A stretch of 34,421 nt of DNA from an uncultured Acidipila sp. (GTDB lineage: Bacteria; Acidobacteriota; Terriglobia; Terriglobales; Acidobacteriaceae). Below are positions 17,099 to 25,205 of the stretch, one piece after another. The stretch's first letter is position 1; each line of letters opens with the position of its first letter. Location of the stretch: assembly GCA_937859835.1 (NCBI GenBank), contig CALMAN010000120.1, positions 1 to 34,421 of the forward strand, given 5' to 3'. A program made the translations under genes and the position numbers. The notes below the pieces were generated by a model. The model saw only the letters and a list, made by a program, of their open reading frames with translations. It was not told the origin of the DNA and did no database searches.

Positions 17099-18328
17099 GT
17101 GTTTTCGCACCAGATTCCTTTTGACCCCCGGGCGCCTTCCCTGGCGCTCGAGCAGTTGCCGGCCCGAGCCGCGGTGTTTTCTTTGCGCGGCGAAGCAGGC
17201 GAACCCTACCTCAACCGGACCGCCGACCTGCGACGAAGGCTCGCGAAGCTGCTGACGCCCGCGCCCGCGCAAGGCAAGCGCTTGCAGCTCGCAGGCCTGG
17301 TGCGCCACATTGCCTGGACGGAAACGGCCTCGGACTTTGGGGCGCAGCTCTTGCTGTACCGGGCGTCGAGCGCCGCCTTCGGGGGCCGTGGAGCGCAGCG
17401 CATGCACCTCCATGCGCCGTATTTTGTGAGAGCGGGCATGCGCAACCGCTTCCCTCGCATCTGGGTCACCAACCATCTTCCGTCCACCGCGCTTGACGAC
17501 CTATTCGGACCATTCCCCTCGCGCCATGCCGCCGAACGCTACGCCGAGCAGGTGCTCGATCTCCATCTCCTACGCCGCTGCTTCCAGGATCTCGAACCCG
17601 ACCCGCAGTTTCCCGGCTGTATCTACTCTGAGATGAAGAAGTGCCTGGCGCCCTGTTATGCCGGGTGTTCCGATGAGCGCTACGCCCAGGAGGCGGCTGC
17701 CGTGCACGCTTTTCTGCGCACGAGGGGCCTTAGCCTCCTGGAGACACTCGCCGGAGAACGCGAACGGGCCAGCCAGGCACTCGACTTTGAGTCCGCCGCC
17801 GCCGCGCATGCGCGCTTCGGCAAAGCCGAAGCAGTCGCCGCACTCGCGCCTGAAGGAGCGTTTGCCTTAAGCGCGCAGCACGGGGTGCTGGTACAGCCCA
17901 GCACCGAGCCAGACCAGGTCGCGCTCTATGGGCTTCATCGCGGTCTCTGGACCGGGCCGGTGCCGTTCTCGGTTCTGGGGATGCGCTTACCGAATGAGCA
18001 GTCCGGGTCGAGCTCGCTGTTTGCCCATCCCGCCGCGTTCGCGCCGGTACCGATGGCCTCCTCCGGTTTGGCCGAACCCGCCCAAACGCCCGATGACCGC
18101 TTGCGCGGAGCGCTTGTTGCGCTCACGCGGGAGCAGGGGCAGAGCGGAAAGGCTGAGCTGGCCGAACACCAGGCGCTCTTTGCCCGCTGGTACTTCCGCC
18201 CGCAAACCAAGCGCGAAGGAGAGCTGGTCTGGACCGACGCGGGTGCGCAGGCGATTCCAGCGAAGCTTTTGCTGCGGGTTTGCGCCCGCGTCTACAAGGC
18301 GCACGCCGACCGGCATGCGCCCGCATGA
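17099..18328 (+). CDS. UvrC-like protein with degenerate GIY-YIG domain
   Basis: A 409-residue protein from GTG 17099, chosen because (M)FSHQIPFDPRAP resembles the start of UvrC-like proteins I recall from Acidobacteria; the frame is open to 16823. AAVFSLRGEAGEPYLNRTAD (25-44) occupies the place of GIY-YIG but lacks the GxY and YIG/YVG signature; the LRRRL arginines remain. The middle region matches UvrC: FGPFPSRHAAERYAE, then Cys161, Cys174, Cys182 and Cys186 (RRCF, PGCIYSEMKKCLAPC), the spacing of the four iron-sulfur cysteines of UvrC. ERERASQALDFESAAAAHAR is a UVR-type helix. The RNase H-like and HhH domains of true UvrC are absent. Role unknown: perhaps a DNA-repair accessory or a structure-binding protein without incision activity. 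Confidence 0.85.
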   Translation: MFSHQIPFDPRAPSLALEQLPARAAVFSLRGEAGEPYLNRTADLRRRLAKLLTPAPAQGKRLQLAGLVRHIAWTETASDFGAQLLLYRASSAAFGGRGAQRMHLHAPYFVRAGMRNRFPRIWVTNHLPSTALDDLFGPFPSRHAAERYAEQVLDLHLLRRCFQDLEPDPQFPGCIYSEMKKCLAPCYAGCSDERYAQEAAAVHAFLRTRGLSLLETLAGERERASQALDFESAAAAHARFGKAEAVAALAPEGAFALSAQHGVLVQPSTEPDQVALYGLHRGLWTGPVPFSVLGMRLPNEQSGSSSLFAHPAAFAPVPMASSGLAEPAQTPDDRLRGALVALTREQGQSGKAELAEHQALFARWYFRPQTKREGELVWTDAGAQAIPAKLLLRVCARVYKAHADRHAPA

Positions 18329-18491
18329 CAGCATGGAAGCGGGGCGTCCTCGCCATCCGGGCGACTGCGCCCGCGCGGCTACCGTGACACCAGGCGAGCT
18401 CCCTGCTTCCGAAAGGCCACTCCGTGTCTGCGGAGACCGGGGACGGCTGCCGCGTCGAGCCCCCCAGCACAGTCCAGGGCGGCGGCAGGAG

Positions 18492-21104
18492 CTACTGCCC
18501 GTGCGCGGCGAGCCACTGCTTCGCATTCCCTTCCTGCGCGGAGCGAAACTCAACGCAGTCGTTGATCTGCGCCTGCGCGATCTGCAAGCCACGCGCCGAA
18601 GCGTGCACCGGGTGGACGGTAAAGAAGTTCTTCACGTCGCCCGCTTTTTCCGCCGAGCAGAACGAACCCGCCGACCGCACCAGGTAGCCGCCGTTCATCT
18701 CCGTCAGCTGCGCCGACACGGCGGGCCAGTTTGCCTGGATGTACTTCCACGCCTCCTCGTGCGTGTCCGGGTTGCCGAGCGCCCCGGCAAAGATAAACAG
18801 CGAGTCCTGGTTCCGTACCTTGCCGGAAGCCGCATAGGCCAGCGCGCGATCCGTGAGGGCCGGGCTTTCGAAATCGGCCAGAAGCACCAGTGCTCGCTCG
18901 GAGCGTTGCGGATTGTTGTCGGTTTCAAACTCCTTCTGGAACTGGTCGAACATGGCTGTGTCGCCGTGCTCGGCGGCAACCTGCAAGGCCACCGGCGCCA
19001 GCGTCGGGTCTACGGCGTCCGGGTTCCTCAGGTAGGCAACCGTCATGCGCTTCGCTTCGGCTACTGTTGCCGGGTCTTCGCCCATGCCTCCTACCAGCCC
19101 GAACAGCTCGGCGCGCAGCAGCTGCGTATTCGGCGCATCGCCGGCCGTGGGCGCACCCAGCTTGGTGAGCTCCGGCTTGTAGGTCCTCACGACCCACGCA
19201 GCAAAGGCTCGGCGCTCATCCGGCGTGGCTAGGAGCCGCTCATAGACGGAACCGAGCTCGGCGTGGACAGTTTGCAGCACTTCGGCGCTCGCATCCGCGC
19301 GGGTCGCCGCAGCCAGATCAAACGTCTGCGCCACATTGCTCTTGCCCGCGCGGACCTGCGCCCAGGTGTTGCCGATCAGGTTGATGCGTTCGCTCGGGCT
19401 AAGAGCGCTTTCTATGTCCGTCGCAAGCGTCTGCTGGGCGCTCGCAGGGTACAGGCTGCGGTAGTAACCCTTCCCCCGCGCGTTCGCGAAGAACAGCGCG
19501 CTCGCCGGTACGGGAAGCTGTGCCTGCGCGCTGCTCAACAGGGGGCAATCCGGGGTCGTCGAGGACCCCGCGCCCTTGAAGCAGACAGGCACCGTCCAGG
19601 TCTGGGCGGCATCGCTCGCGTGCGCGCGCTGCGCTGCCGGACTTAAAAAGAAGCGGCTCTGACCTATGCTTACCTGCCCATTTTGAGGGTCGGCAAAGGT
19701 GAGCAGCGGCACCCCTGCCTGGCCGATAAAGCTACTCATGATGCGATCAACCGGCTTGTGACTAGCCGCGGTCTGCGCATTCCAAAAGTCCTCAGCCGTG
19801 GCGTTGCCAAACAGGTGCGCCTGCAGGTAGTTGTGCACCCCCCGGCGAAACTGCTCCTCACCCAGGTAGCTTTCGACCATGCCGAGGATGGCGCCACCTT
19901 TCTCGTAGGTGATGCCGTCGAACATTTCGTTGATCTCGTCGGGTGTGTTGGCCTCGGCACGAATGGTGCGCGTGATGGCTTGCGCGTCCAGGTTCAGGGT
20001 CGACTCCAGCGAGACTGCTTCCTGCTCGGGCACATCCCATTCCGGGTGCCAGGCGGCAACCGGCTTGTGCTCCATCCAGGTCGCAAACCCCTCGTTAAGC
20101 CACAGGTTATTCCACCACTGCATCGTTACCATGTCCCCGAACCACTGGTGCGCCATCTCGTGCGCGACCACCTGCGCCACCCGCTCCTTGGCATCGAGCG
20201 AGGCATGTTGCTCGTCGATGAGGAAGTCCGTTTCACGGTAGGTGATCGCGCCGAAGTTCTCCATTGCTCCGGCTTCAAAGTCAGGAATGGCGATCATGTC
20301 CAGCTTGGGCATCGGGTACTTGATGCCGAAGTAGGTGTCGTAGTAGTGCAGCACAAAGGTAGCCGCCTGCACCGCGTACGGCGTCAGCGCGAGCTTGTCG
20401 GGCGTTGCGCAGGCGCGGATCGGCACGCCGTCGCTTTCCCCCTTGCTGCACACGAAATCCCCTACCAGAAAAGCGACCAGGTAACTCGACATCTTGGGCG
20501 TGGGGGCAAAGTGCAGCGTGTGCTTTTCGGCGCCGGGCCCGGGGGTGTCAGACACAATGTTTGTGTTCGAAATCGCGGTGTCGCCCTTGTCGACCGTCAG
20601 GGTGACGTCGTAGGTGGCCTTGTCGGCCGGCTCATCCCACGAAGGAAAGGCACGGCGCGCATCGGTCGGTTCAAACTGGGTTACGGCATAGTTGCGCTTG
20701 GCAGTCTTGGACAGGTAGAAGCCGCGCAGCTGACCATTCAGGATGCCCGTGTACCGAATGTGAAGCAGAGCGCGACCGGCAGGCAGTGGCTGCGGAAAGG
20801 TAAACGTCGCCTGCTCCTTCTCCTTGTCCTCGCTCACCTGCGCAATCTGCGTGCCCCCCTTGGCATCTACCATGACGGACTGAAACGTGATCTCGGCGGC
20901 GTTCAGGGTCACCGTGTTGGCCGGTGCCGCCAGCAGGATATCGATGGTCTCCTCGCCGCGAAAGGTAGCCGCGGCAAGGTCGGGGGTAAGCGCCAGCGTG
21001 TAGTGCTGCGGGGTCGCATTGGTAGGGAGCCGCTGGGCGTGGACGGCAGACGCGAGAACAGCTAGAACGGCGACAGCAAACGAGGACCGCAGGAAAGAAT
21101 GCAT
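18492..21104 (-). CDS. M1-family aminopeptidase, secreted
   Basis: An 870-residue zinc aminopeptidase with an N-terminal signal peptide (residues 1 to ~23, ending AVHAQ), so it is periplasmic or exported. It removes N-terminal residues from peptides. The exopeptidase motif GAMEN is at 279-283; the zinc site HEMAHQWFGD has His315, Glu316 and His319, with Glu338 in LNEGFATWMEH. GITYEKGGAILGMVE holds the transition-state Tyr. The C-terminal half is the helical ERAP1-like domain. AAAGG lies six bases before the ATG. Sequence resembles eukaryotic puromycin-sensitive/ERAP enzymes more than E. coli PepN. It follows copC-copD by 76 bp. Confidence 0.95.
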   Translation of the reverse strand: MHSFLRSSFAVAVLAVLASAVHAQRLPTNATPQHYTLALTPDLAAATFRGEETIDILLAAPANTVTLNAAEITFQSVMVDAKGGTQIAQVSEDKEKEQATFTFPQPLPAGRALLHIRYTGILNGQLRGFYLSKTAKRNYAVTQFEPTDARRAFPSWDEPADKATYDVTLTVDKGDTAISNTNIVSDTPGPGAEKHTLHFAPTPKMSSYLVAFLVGDFVCSKGESDGVPIRACATPDKLALTPYAVQAATFVLHYYDTYFGIKYPMPKLDMIAIPDFEAGAMENFGAITYRETDFLIDEQHASLDAKERVAQVVAHEMAHQWFGDMVTMQWWNNLWLNEGFATWMEHKPVAAWHPEWDVPEQEAVSLESTLNLDAQAITRTIRAEANTPDEINEMFDGITYEKGGAILGMVESYLGEEQFRRGVHNYLQAHLFGNATAEDFWNAQTAASHKPVDRIMSSFIGQAGVPLLTFADPQNGQVSIGQSRFFLSPAAQRAHASDAAQTWTVPVCFKGAGSSTTPDCPLLSSAQAQLPVPASALFFANARGKGYYRSLYPASAQQTLATDIESALSPSERINLIGNTWAQVRAGKSNVAQTFDLAAATRADASAEVLQTVHAELGSVYERLLATPDERRAFAAWVVRTYKPELTKLGAPTAGDAPNTQLLRAELFGLVGGMGEDPATVAEAKRMTVAYLRNPDAVDPTLAPVALQVAAEHGDTAMFDQFQKEFETDNNPQRSERALVLLADFESPALTDRALAYAASGKVRNQDSLFIFAGALGNPDTHEEAWKYIQANWPAVSAQLTEMNGGYLVRSAGSFCSAEKAGDVKNFFTVHPVHASARGLQIAQAQINDCVEFRSAQEGNAKQWLAAHGQ

Positions 21105-21142
21105 GGGAGCCTTTCAGGGATGCAACGCGCGTGGCACGAGAG

Positions 21143-21154
21143 GGGTGCGCACCC
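21143..21154. promoter_or_regulatory. 12-bp perfect palindrome upstream of the M1 peptidase
   Basis: GGGTGCGCACCC lies between copD and the aminopeptidase gene, 38 bp before the latter's start. It could be an operator or a weak terminator stem for copD; no T-run follows. Confidence 0.3.
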
Positions 21155-21180
21155 AAACCAGGGCGAACCACCCCAAGGTA

Positions 21181-22875
21181 TCAGGATTCGCGGTAGTCAA
21201 GCAGCAGCAGCCCGACCAGCGCCAGGCAAAGCGGCCACAGAAGGCCGGCCGTGCGCGCGGTGCGCGTGCCCGGCAGCCGGAGCTGCAGCCACCGGCCCCA
21301 GCCGGCAGTTGCGCCCAGCACAGCGATGGGGGTGTGGGCCAGCTCGGCCAGCATTTCGTCCTTGATGTTGCGCAGCCCATGCGAGTGCGTCAGCAGGGCT
21401 GCGCCGCCGGCCGCGCAAAGCAGGGGAAACACATACGCGGCCCGGCTCGACCGCCAGCGCCCGGTGGCCACTGCCCACTCGAAAAAGGCGAAGCAGGCGA
21501 TCAGCACGGCATACAGCCGATGCTGCAGCACGTCGGGCGAGGAAAAGCTGCCCCAAAACGAGCGAGGCCCCAGCGGCCAGTTTTCGGGGTCGGCGCGCAG
21601 CAGGATAAACACGCCCAGGCCCAGAAACAACAGCGGCCAGTTGGTCGCCAGCCGGCGCAGGCGGCCGGGCGGCAGCGCGCGCGCGGCAAAGGCGAGCAGC
21701 CCGGCGGCAAGCACAATAAGCCCGGCCCAGTGATGGTTGTACTCTGACCAGGCGCGATCATTGGCATCGTTGACCCAGCCGGGGCTGTACTGCGATTCCC
21801 GCACCGCAACGGCCAGGCTGCTCGGCGGCGCCAGCTGCGCGACCGGCGGGCTGGTAAGCCGCGGCGCTACCCAGTGCATGCGCTCGGCGATCTCCGGGAA
21901 GCTGAGCCGGTCCTGTTGCAGATCAACTGCGGGCGGCTGCGAGGTGAGCGAAGCCGCGGCCAGAACGGCGGTGAACCCAAGCCCCAGCTCGGCCTCGCCA
22001 AAGCGGCGCAGGCGCAGCAGGAACGGGCGCCTGCTCCGGGGCGGCGCCCCAGCGCCGGCGCCTGCGGGGACCGCAATCGCCGCGGCCGATCCGCCGCTGA
22101 CCGGCAGCAGCTCGGCCCCGGCCCTTGCCCGGAGCAGCCGGTAGTTGCCGGCACCGAGCATCAGCATGACCAGCAGCAGGTACACCTTGGCCATGACCAT
22201 GACACCGTAGGTGGTGCCGTAGACGCCGGCTACCGAGCCGATATACAGCCAGCTCATGCCGATCCCGGCCAGGACAAGCAGCGGTGCGCTGATGAGGGCC
22301 ATGGCGGAGTAGCGGCGGGCCAGCGCTTGCGCGTTTCCAAGCGAGGGGCTGGTGCGCAGCGCAAGCAGCAGAAACAGCATGGCGCCGAGCCAGCCTCCTG
22401 TGCCCAGGTGGTGCAGCGCGGTGAGCGCGATGAGCAGCGGCCGGTCTTCAAGCCGCGAAGCGGAGTGGCTTTGCGCAACCGCTCCCCCGAGCACCAGCAG
22501 TGCCGGAAGCAGCGCGAGCGAAATACGGCCTGGGGCACCCCACCGGACCAGTCCTGCCAGCAGAAGGCTTCCCGCAATCTCGATCGACTCGGCAAGAAAG
22601 AAGTTCGCGGAAAGCAGCGAAGTGAAGGGAAGGCCGGAGCTGCCCATCAGGATGGCAATCGACAGCGCGATCGATGCTGCCTGCGCGGCGGCCAGCAGCA
22701 GGGCAAAACGAACCAGCGCCGCCCGCGTGCCGGACAGCTGTTTGGCTGACGCACGCCCCCCGGCCGCCACCAGCCAAAGAAACAGCAGGCCCCCCAGGGT
22801 CAGCGCCTCGAACGAAAGCGAGGCGGCATGGAGCAAGACGCTCAGCAGGTCGAAGTCCTTGAGCAGCCAGATCAT
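21181..22875 (-). CDS. copD: CopD-family copper resistance membrane protein
   Basis: A 564-residue polytopic inner-membrane protein from ATG 22875 (MIWLLKDFDLL); GGAAGG sits directly before it. The N-terminal half shows about eight hydrophobic helices of the CopD type, with conserved histidines in ALTALHHLGTGGWLGAM and a WLYIGSVAG loop. The middle has a Pro/Ala-rich periplasmic-type loop (LTSQPPAVDLQQDRLSF) and more helices follow, including NHHWAGLIVLAAG and THSHGLRN. CopD is thought to move copper across the inner membrane together with CopC. It starts 25 bp after copC stops. Confidence 0.9.
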   Translation of the reverse strand: MIWLLKDFDLLSVLLHAASLSFEALTLGGLLFLWLVAAGGRASAKQLSGTRAALVRFALLLAAAQAASIALSIAILMGSSGLPFTSLLSANFFLAESIEIAGSLLLAGLVRWGAPGRISLALLPALLVLGGAVAQSHSASRLEDRPLLIALTALHHLGTGGWLGAMLFLLLALRTSPSLGNAQALARRYSAMALISAPLLVLAGIGMSWLYIGSVAGVYGTTYGVMVMAKVYLLLVMLMLGAGNYRLLRARAGAELLPVSGGSAAAIAVPAGAGAGAPPRSRRPFLLRLRRFGEAELGLGFTAVLAAASLTSQPPAVDLQQDRLSFPEIAERMHWVAPRLTSPPVAQLAPPSSLAVAVRESQYSPGWVNDANDRAWSEYNHHWAGLIVLAAGLLAFAARALPPGRLRRLATNWPLLFLGLGVFILLRADPENWPLGPRSFWGSFSSPDVLQHRLYAVLIACFAFFEWAVATGRWRSSRAAYVFPLLCAAGGAALLTHSHGLRNIKDEMLAELAHTPIAVLGATAGWGRWLQLRLPGTRTARTAGLLWPLCLALVGLLLLDYRES

Positions 22876-22900
22876 TGCCTTCCAGTGTAACGACTGCGCA

Positions 22901-23260
22901 TCACTCGACGTGAAACGGGATCTCCCCGCGCGTGATGTGGCCATCACTGGCGAGGGCCTGCCAGCGCAGCATATACGCGCCCGCGTGCAAACCCTTCAGC
23001 TCCGCGTTCAGCTCGCTGGGGCTGCTTTGTCCACCGAGCGACACAGCCTTGACCTCCCCACTCGGGGCGAGAAGAGAAAGCGTGCAACGGCTTCCGTCGA
23101 TGCGCGAGTTGAAGCGGAGGTCCACGTGCACCTGGCTTCCATGCACAATGCCGTTGAGCTTGGGCGTGGACGCAACAAGAATGGCGTGTGCGTGGGCCAG
23201 CGCCGGGGTAGCAAGCGCAAGCGCGGCAAGCGCGGAGGTGCGGATAGCTTGGATCTTCAT
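22901..23260 (-). CDS. copC: Periplasmic copper-binding protein CopC
   Basis: A 119-residue CopC from ATG 23260 (MKIQAIRTSALAAL), with GAGGAG eight bases upstream; the upstream frame to 23293 adds nothing. The signal peptide ends ATPALA before His23, so the mature protein starts HAHAILVAS. The N-terminal His (the Cu(II) brace) and the C-terminal Asp106-x-His108 in SDGHITRGEIPF are the classical Cu(II) ligands of CopC. No Met-rich Cu(I) loop is seen, so it looks like the Cu(II)-only type. It leads the copCD unit, 78 bp after glk. Confidence 0.94.
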   Translation of the reverse strand: MKIQAIRTSALAALALATPALAHAHAILVASTPKLNGIVHGSQVHVDLRFNSRIDGSRCTLSLLAPSGEVKAVSLGGQSSPSELNAELKGLHAGAYMLRWQALASDGHITRGEIPFHVE

Positions 23261-23338
23261 GGGGAGTCTCCTCAACTCTGAAGCTGCTGTCACACAGGAT
23301 GGCAGGCCCGGGCGATCTCGACCGGGTACGGCGCCTGG

Positions 23339-24370
23339 TTAGCCGAGCGGGTTCGAGGCCATGCGGACAGACTGGCCGCTGATCTCAGCCGCGCGCGCTT
23401 CCGCATACGCAGCGGCGCCCATCAGTGCGGCGCGGCTTTCGAGGATGATGTGCACGGGTGTTTGTACCAGCAGATCGCTTAAGCGGCCCTTGTCGGTGAA
23501 AGCGTGCATAAAGGTGCCGTCCCGCATCTTGGTGAGGATCTTCGGCGCGATCCCTCCGCCAACAAACATGCCGCCGGTCGCCAGCACCTTGAGCGCAAGG
23601 TTGCCCGCTTCTGCTCCGTAGGCGGCGACAAAGATGTCGAGGGCGCGCGCGCAGAGCTCGTTCGAGCCGTTCTCGCCAAGCTCCGAGATCACGGCATTGG
23701 GGTCCTCGGTCGTCATCCGCTGCTTCAACTCCGGCGATTCGGTCATGCCCTGGTCGTCCCGAAGAAAGCTGTACACGTTCTGGAGGCCAAGGCCGGAAAC
23801 GACCCGCTCATAACTCACGCGGCCGCCAAGGGCCGTTTGCAGATACCGCAGGAGGGCGATGTCGGTCTCGTTCCTGGGCGCGTAATCGCAGTGGCCGCCT
23901 TCCGAAGCAACCGGGACGTGCAGCTTCCCGTTCCACATCAGCACCGCTTCCCCAAGGCCGGTCCCGGCGGAAACCAGCCCGCGATTGCCGAGCGCGCTCG
24001 GGTCGCCGGAAGACAGCGTGTACACCTGGTCCTTGGTCAGCTCGCCGATGCCGTAGCCATTCGCTTCCAGGTCGTTGATCAGAAAGACGTGATCAATGTT
24101 GAGGTTGCGGGAAAGTTCCCGGGCATCAAGCAGCCACGGCAGGTTGGTGAGCTTCAAGCGTCCGTTCCGGACCGGGCCGGGCACGCCAAAGCAGGCCGAA
24201 GTGACCTCAGGGTGCTTCTGCTGCGCAAAGAAAGTCTGGACGATTGTTTCGAGCCCCGGGTAGTTCCGCGCCGGGAAGCGCTCTTCCGCCACATGCTCCA
24301 GGCGGCCCTCGGTGAACTGGTAGAGCGCCAGCACGACCTTGGTGCCGCCGACATCGCCGGCCAGAATCAT
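23339..24370 (-). CDS. glk: Glucokinase
   Basis: Phosphorylates glucose with ATP to glucose 6-phosphate in the cytosol. The 343 residues begin MILAGDVGGTKVVLALYQ, with the ATP phosphate-binding motif. ACFGVPGPVRNG, NDLEANGYGI, SAGTGLGEAVL and SEGGHCDYAPRNE are hallmarks of the bacterial hexokinase-fold Glk family (E. coli type, not ROK). ATGGMFVGGGIAPKIL near the end is the second nucleotide motif. Its ATG overlaps the pgl stop by four bases (ATGA), so the two are translationally coupled. Confidence 0.96.
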   Translation of the reverse strand: MILAGDVGGTKVVLALYQFTEGRLEHVAEERFPARNYPGLETIVQTFFAQQKHPEVTSACFGVPGPVRNGRLKLTNLPWLLDARELSRNLNIDHVFLINDLEANGYGIGELTKDQVYTLSSGDPSALGNRGLVSAGTGLGEAVLMWNGKLHVPVASEGGHCDYAPRNETDIALLRYLQTALGGRVSYERVVSGLGLQNVYSFLRDDQGMTESPELKQRMTTEDPNAVISELGENGSNELCARALDIFVAAYGAEAGNLALKVLATGGMFVGGGIAPKILTKMRDGTFMHAFTDKGRLSDLLVQTPVHIILESRAALMGAAAYAEARAAEISGQSVRMASNPLG

Positions 24371-25164
24371 CGCGACAGTCCTGTATGGCCCACCCCATCG
24401 GGGCCGGGCTTTGGCAGCTTCGCCGCTGCGTGTTCGTCGAGCAGAAACAACAGGGAGCCGTTTTTGGGCTGGATCAGCTGCGCGGGGGTGTCGTCCGGAG
24501 AGTACTCGCCATACAGCACCCGTTCGAGTGGCTCGGCCTTGTCCGGGCCCGCAATCAGGAAGACGACCTCAAGCGCCTCGTTGAGGACGGGAGCGGTCAG
24601 CGAGATGCGCCAGGTGTCTTTTTGGGGCACGTGGTTTGCAATAGCGATCCGCCCTGCCTCATGGATGCCCTCGGTGTGGGGGAACAAGGAAGCCGTGTGA
24701 CCGTCGTCGCCCATGCCCAGCCAGACAACATCAAAGCGCGGCACCTCGGCGCCTTCGAGGCGAAACTGGCGCCGGATCACGGACTCGTACCGCGCCGCGG
24801 CCTCCTGGGGCTCCCGCTCGCCCTCGATGCGGTGAATGTGCTCAGGCGCCAGCGGGACCTTTGAAAGCAGCTGCTCGTTCGTCATCCGGTAGTTCGAATC
24901 TTTGTCCTCGGGACCGACGGTCCGCTCGTCAACCCAGAAAAGCTCGATCTTGTCCCAGGGCATTGCCTTGCCATAGGGCTCGTTCCCGTCGGCGAGCAAG
25001 GCAAAGGTCTGCTTCGGTGTCGAGCCGCCCGAGATGGCAATGCGCGCGCGATCCCGCTTGGTGACACACTGCTGCACGCGCTCGGCAAACAGCGCCGCCG
25101 CGGCACGCGCCAGCTCGTCGGGGGAAGGGTACACGCGGTAGGTAACTTCCAGTCGAGACGCCAC
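24367..25164 (-). CDS. pgl: 6-phosphogluconolactonase
   Basis: Hydrolyses 6-phosphoglucono-lactone, the product of Zwf, to 6-phosphogluconate. The 265-residue protein has the DevB/SOL-type motifs AISGGSTPKQTF, FWVDERTVGPEDKDSNY and WLGMGDDGHTASLFPH. The Asp, Glu, Arg and His residues of the active site are in these. It follows zwf after 41 bp and overlaps glk by four bases. Confidence 0.96.
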   Translation of the reverse strand: MASRLEVTYRVYPSPDELARAAAALFAERVQQCVTKRDRARIAISGGSTPKQTFALLADGNEPYGKAMPWDKIELFWVDERTVGPEDKDSNYRMTNEQLLSKVPLAPEHIHRIEGEREPQEAAARYESVIRRQFRLEGAEVPRFDVVWLGMGDDGHTASLFPHTEGIHEAGRIAIANHVPQKDTWRISLTAPVLNEALEVVFLIAGPDKAEPLERVLYGEYSPDDTPAQLIQPKNGSLLFLLDEHAAAKLPKPGPDGVGHTGLSR

Positions 25165-25205
25165 TTGCTTCTCCTTTAACTACAAGCCGCTAGCCGCGCC
25201 GGCTG

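Noticed and set aside
19683-21065. A 460-codon open frame on the plus strand opposite the M1 aminopeptidase
   Set aside because: It is the antisense shadow of a clear conserved gene in GC-rich DNA; its translation is rich in Val, Arg, Gly and His with no domain pattern.
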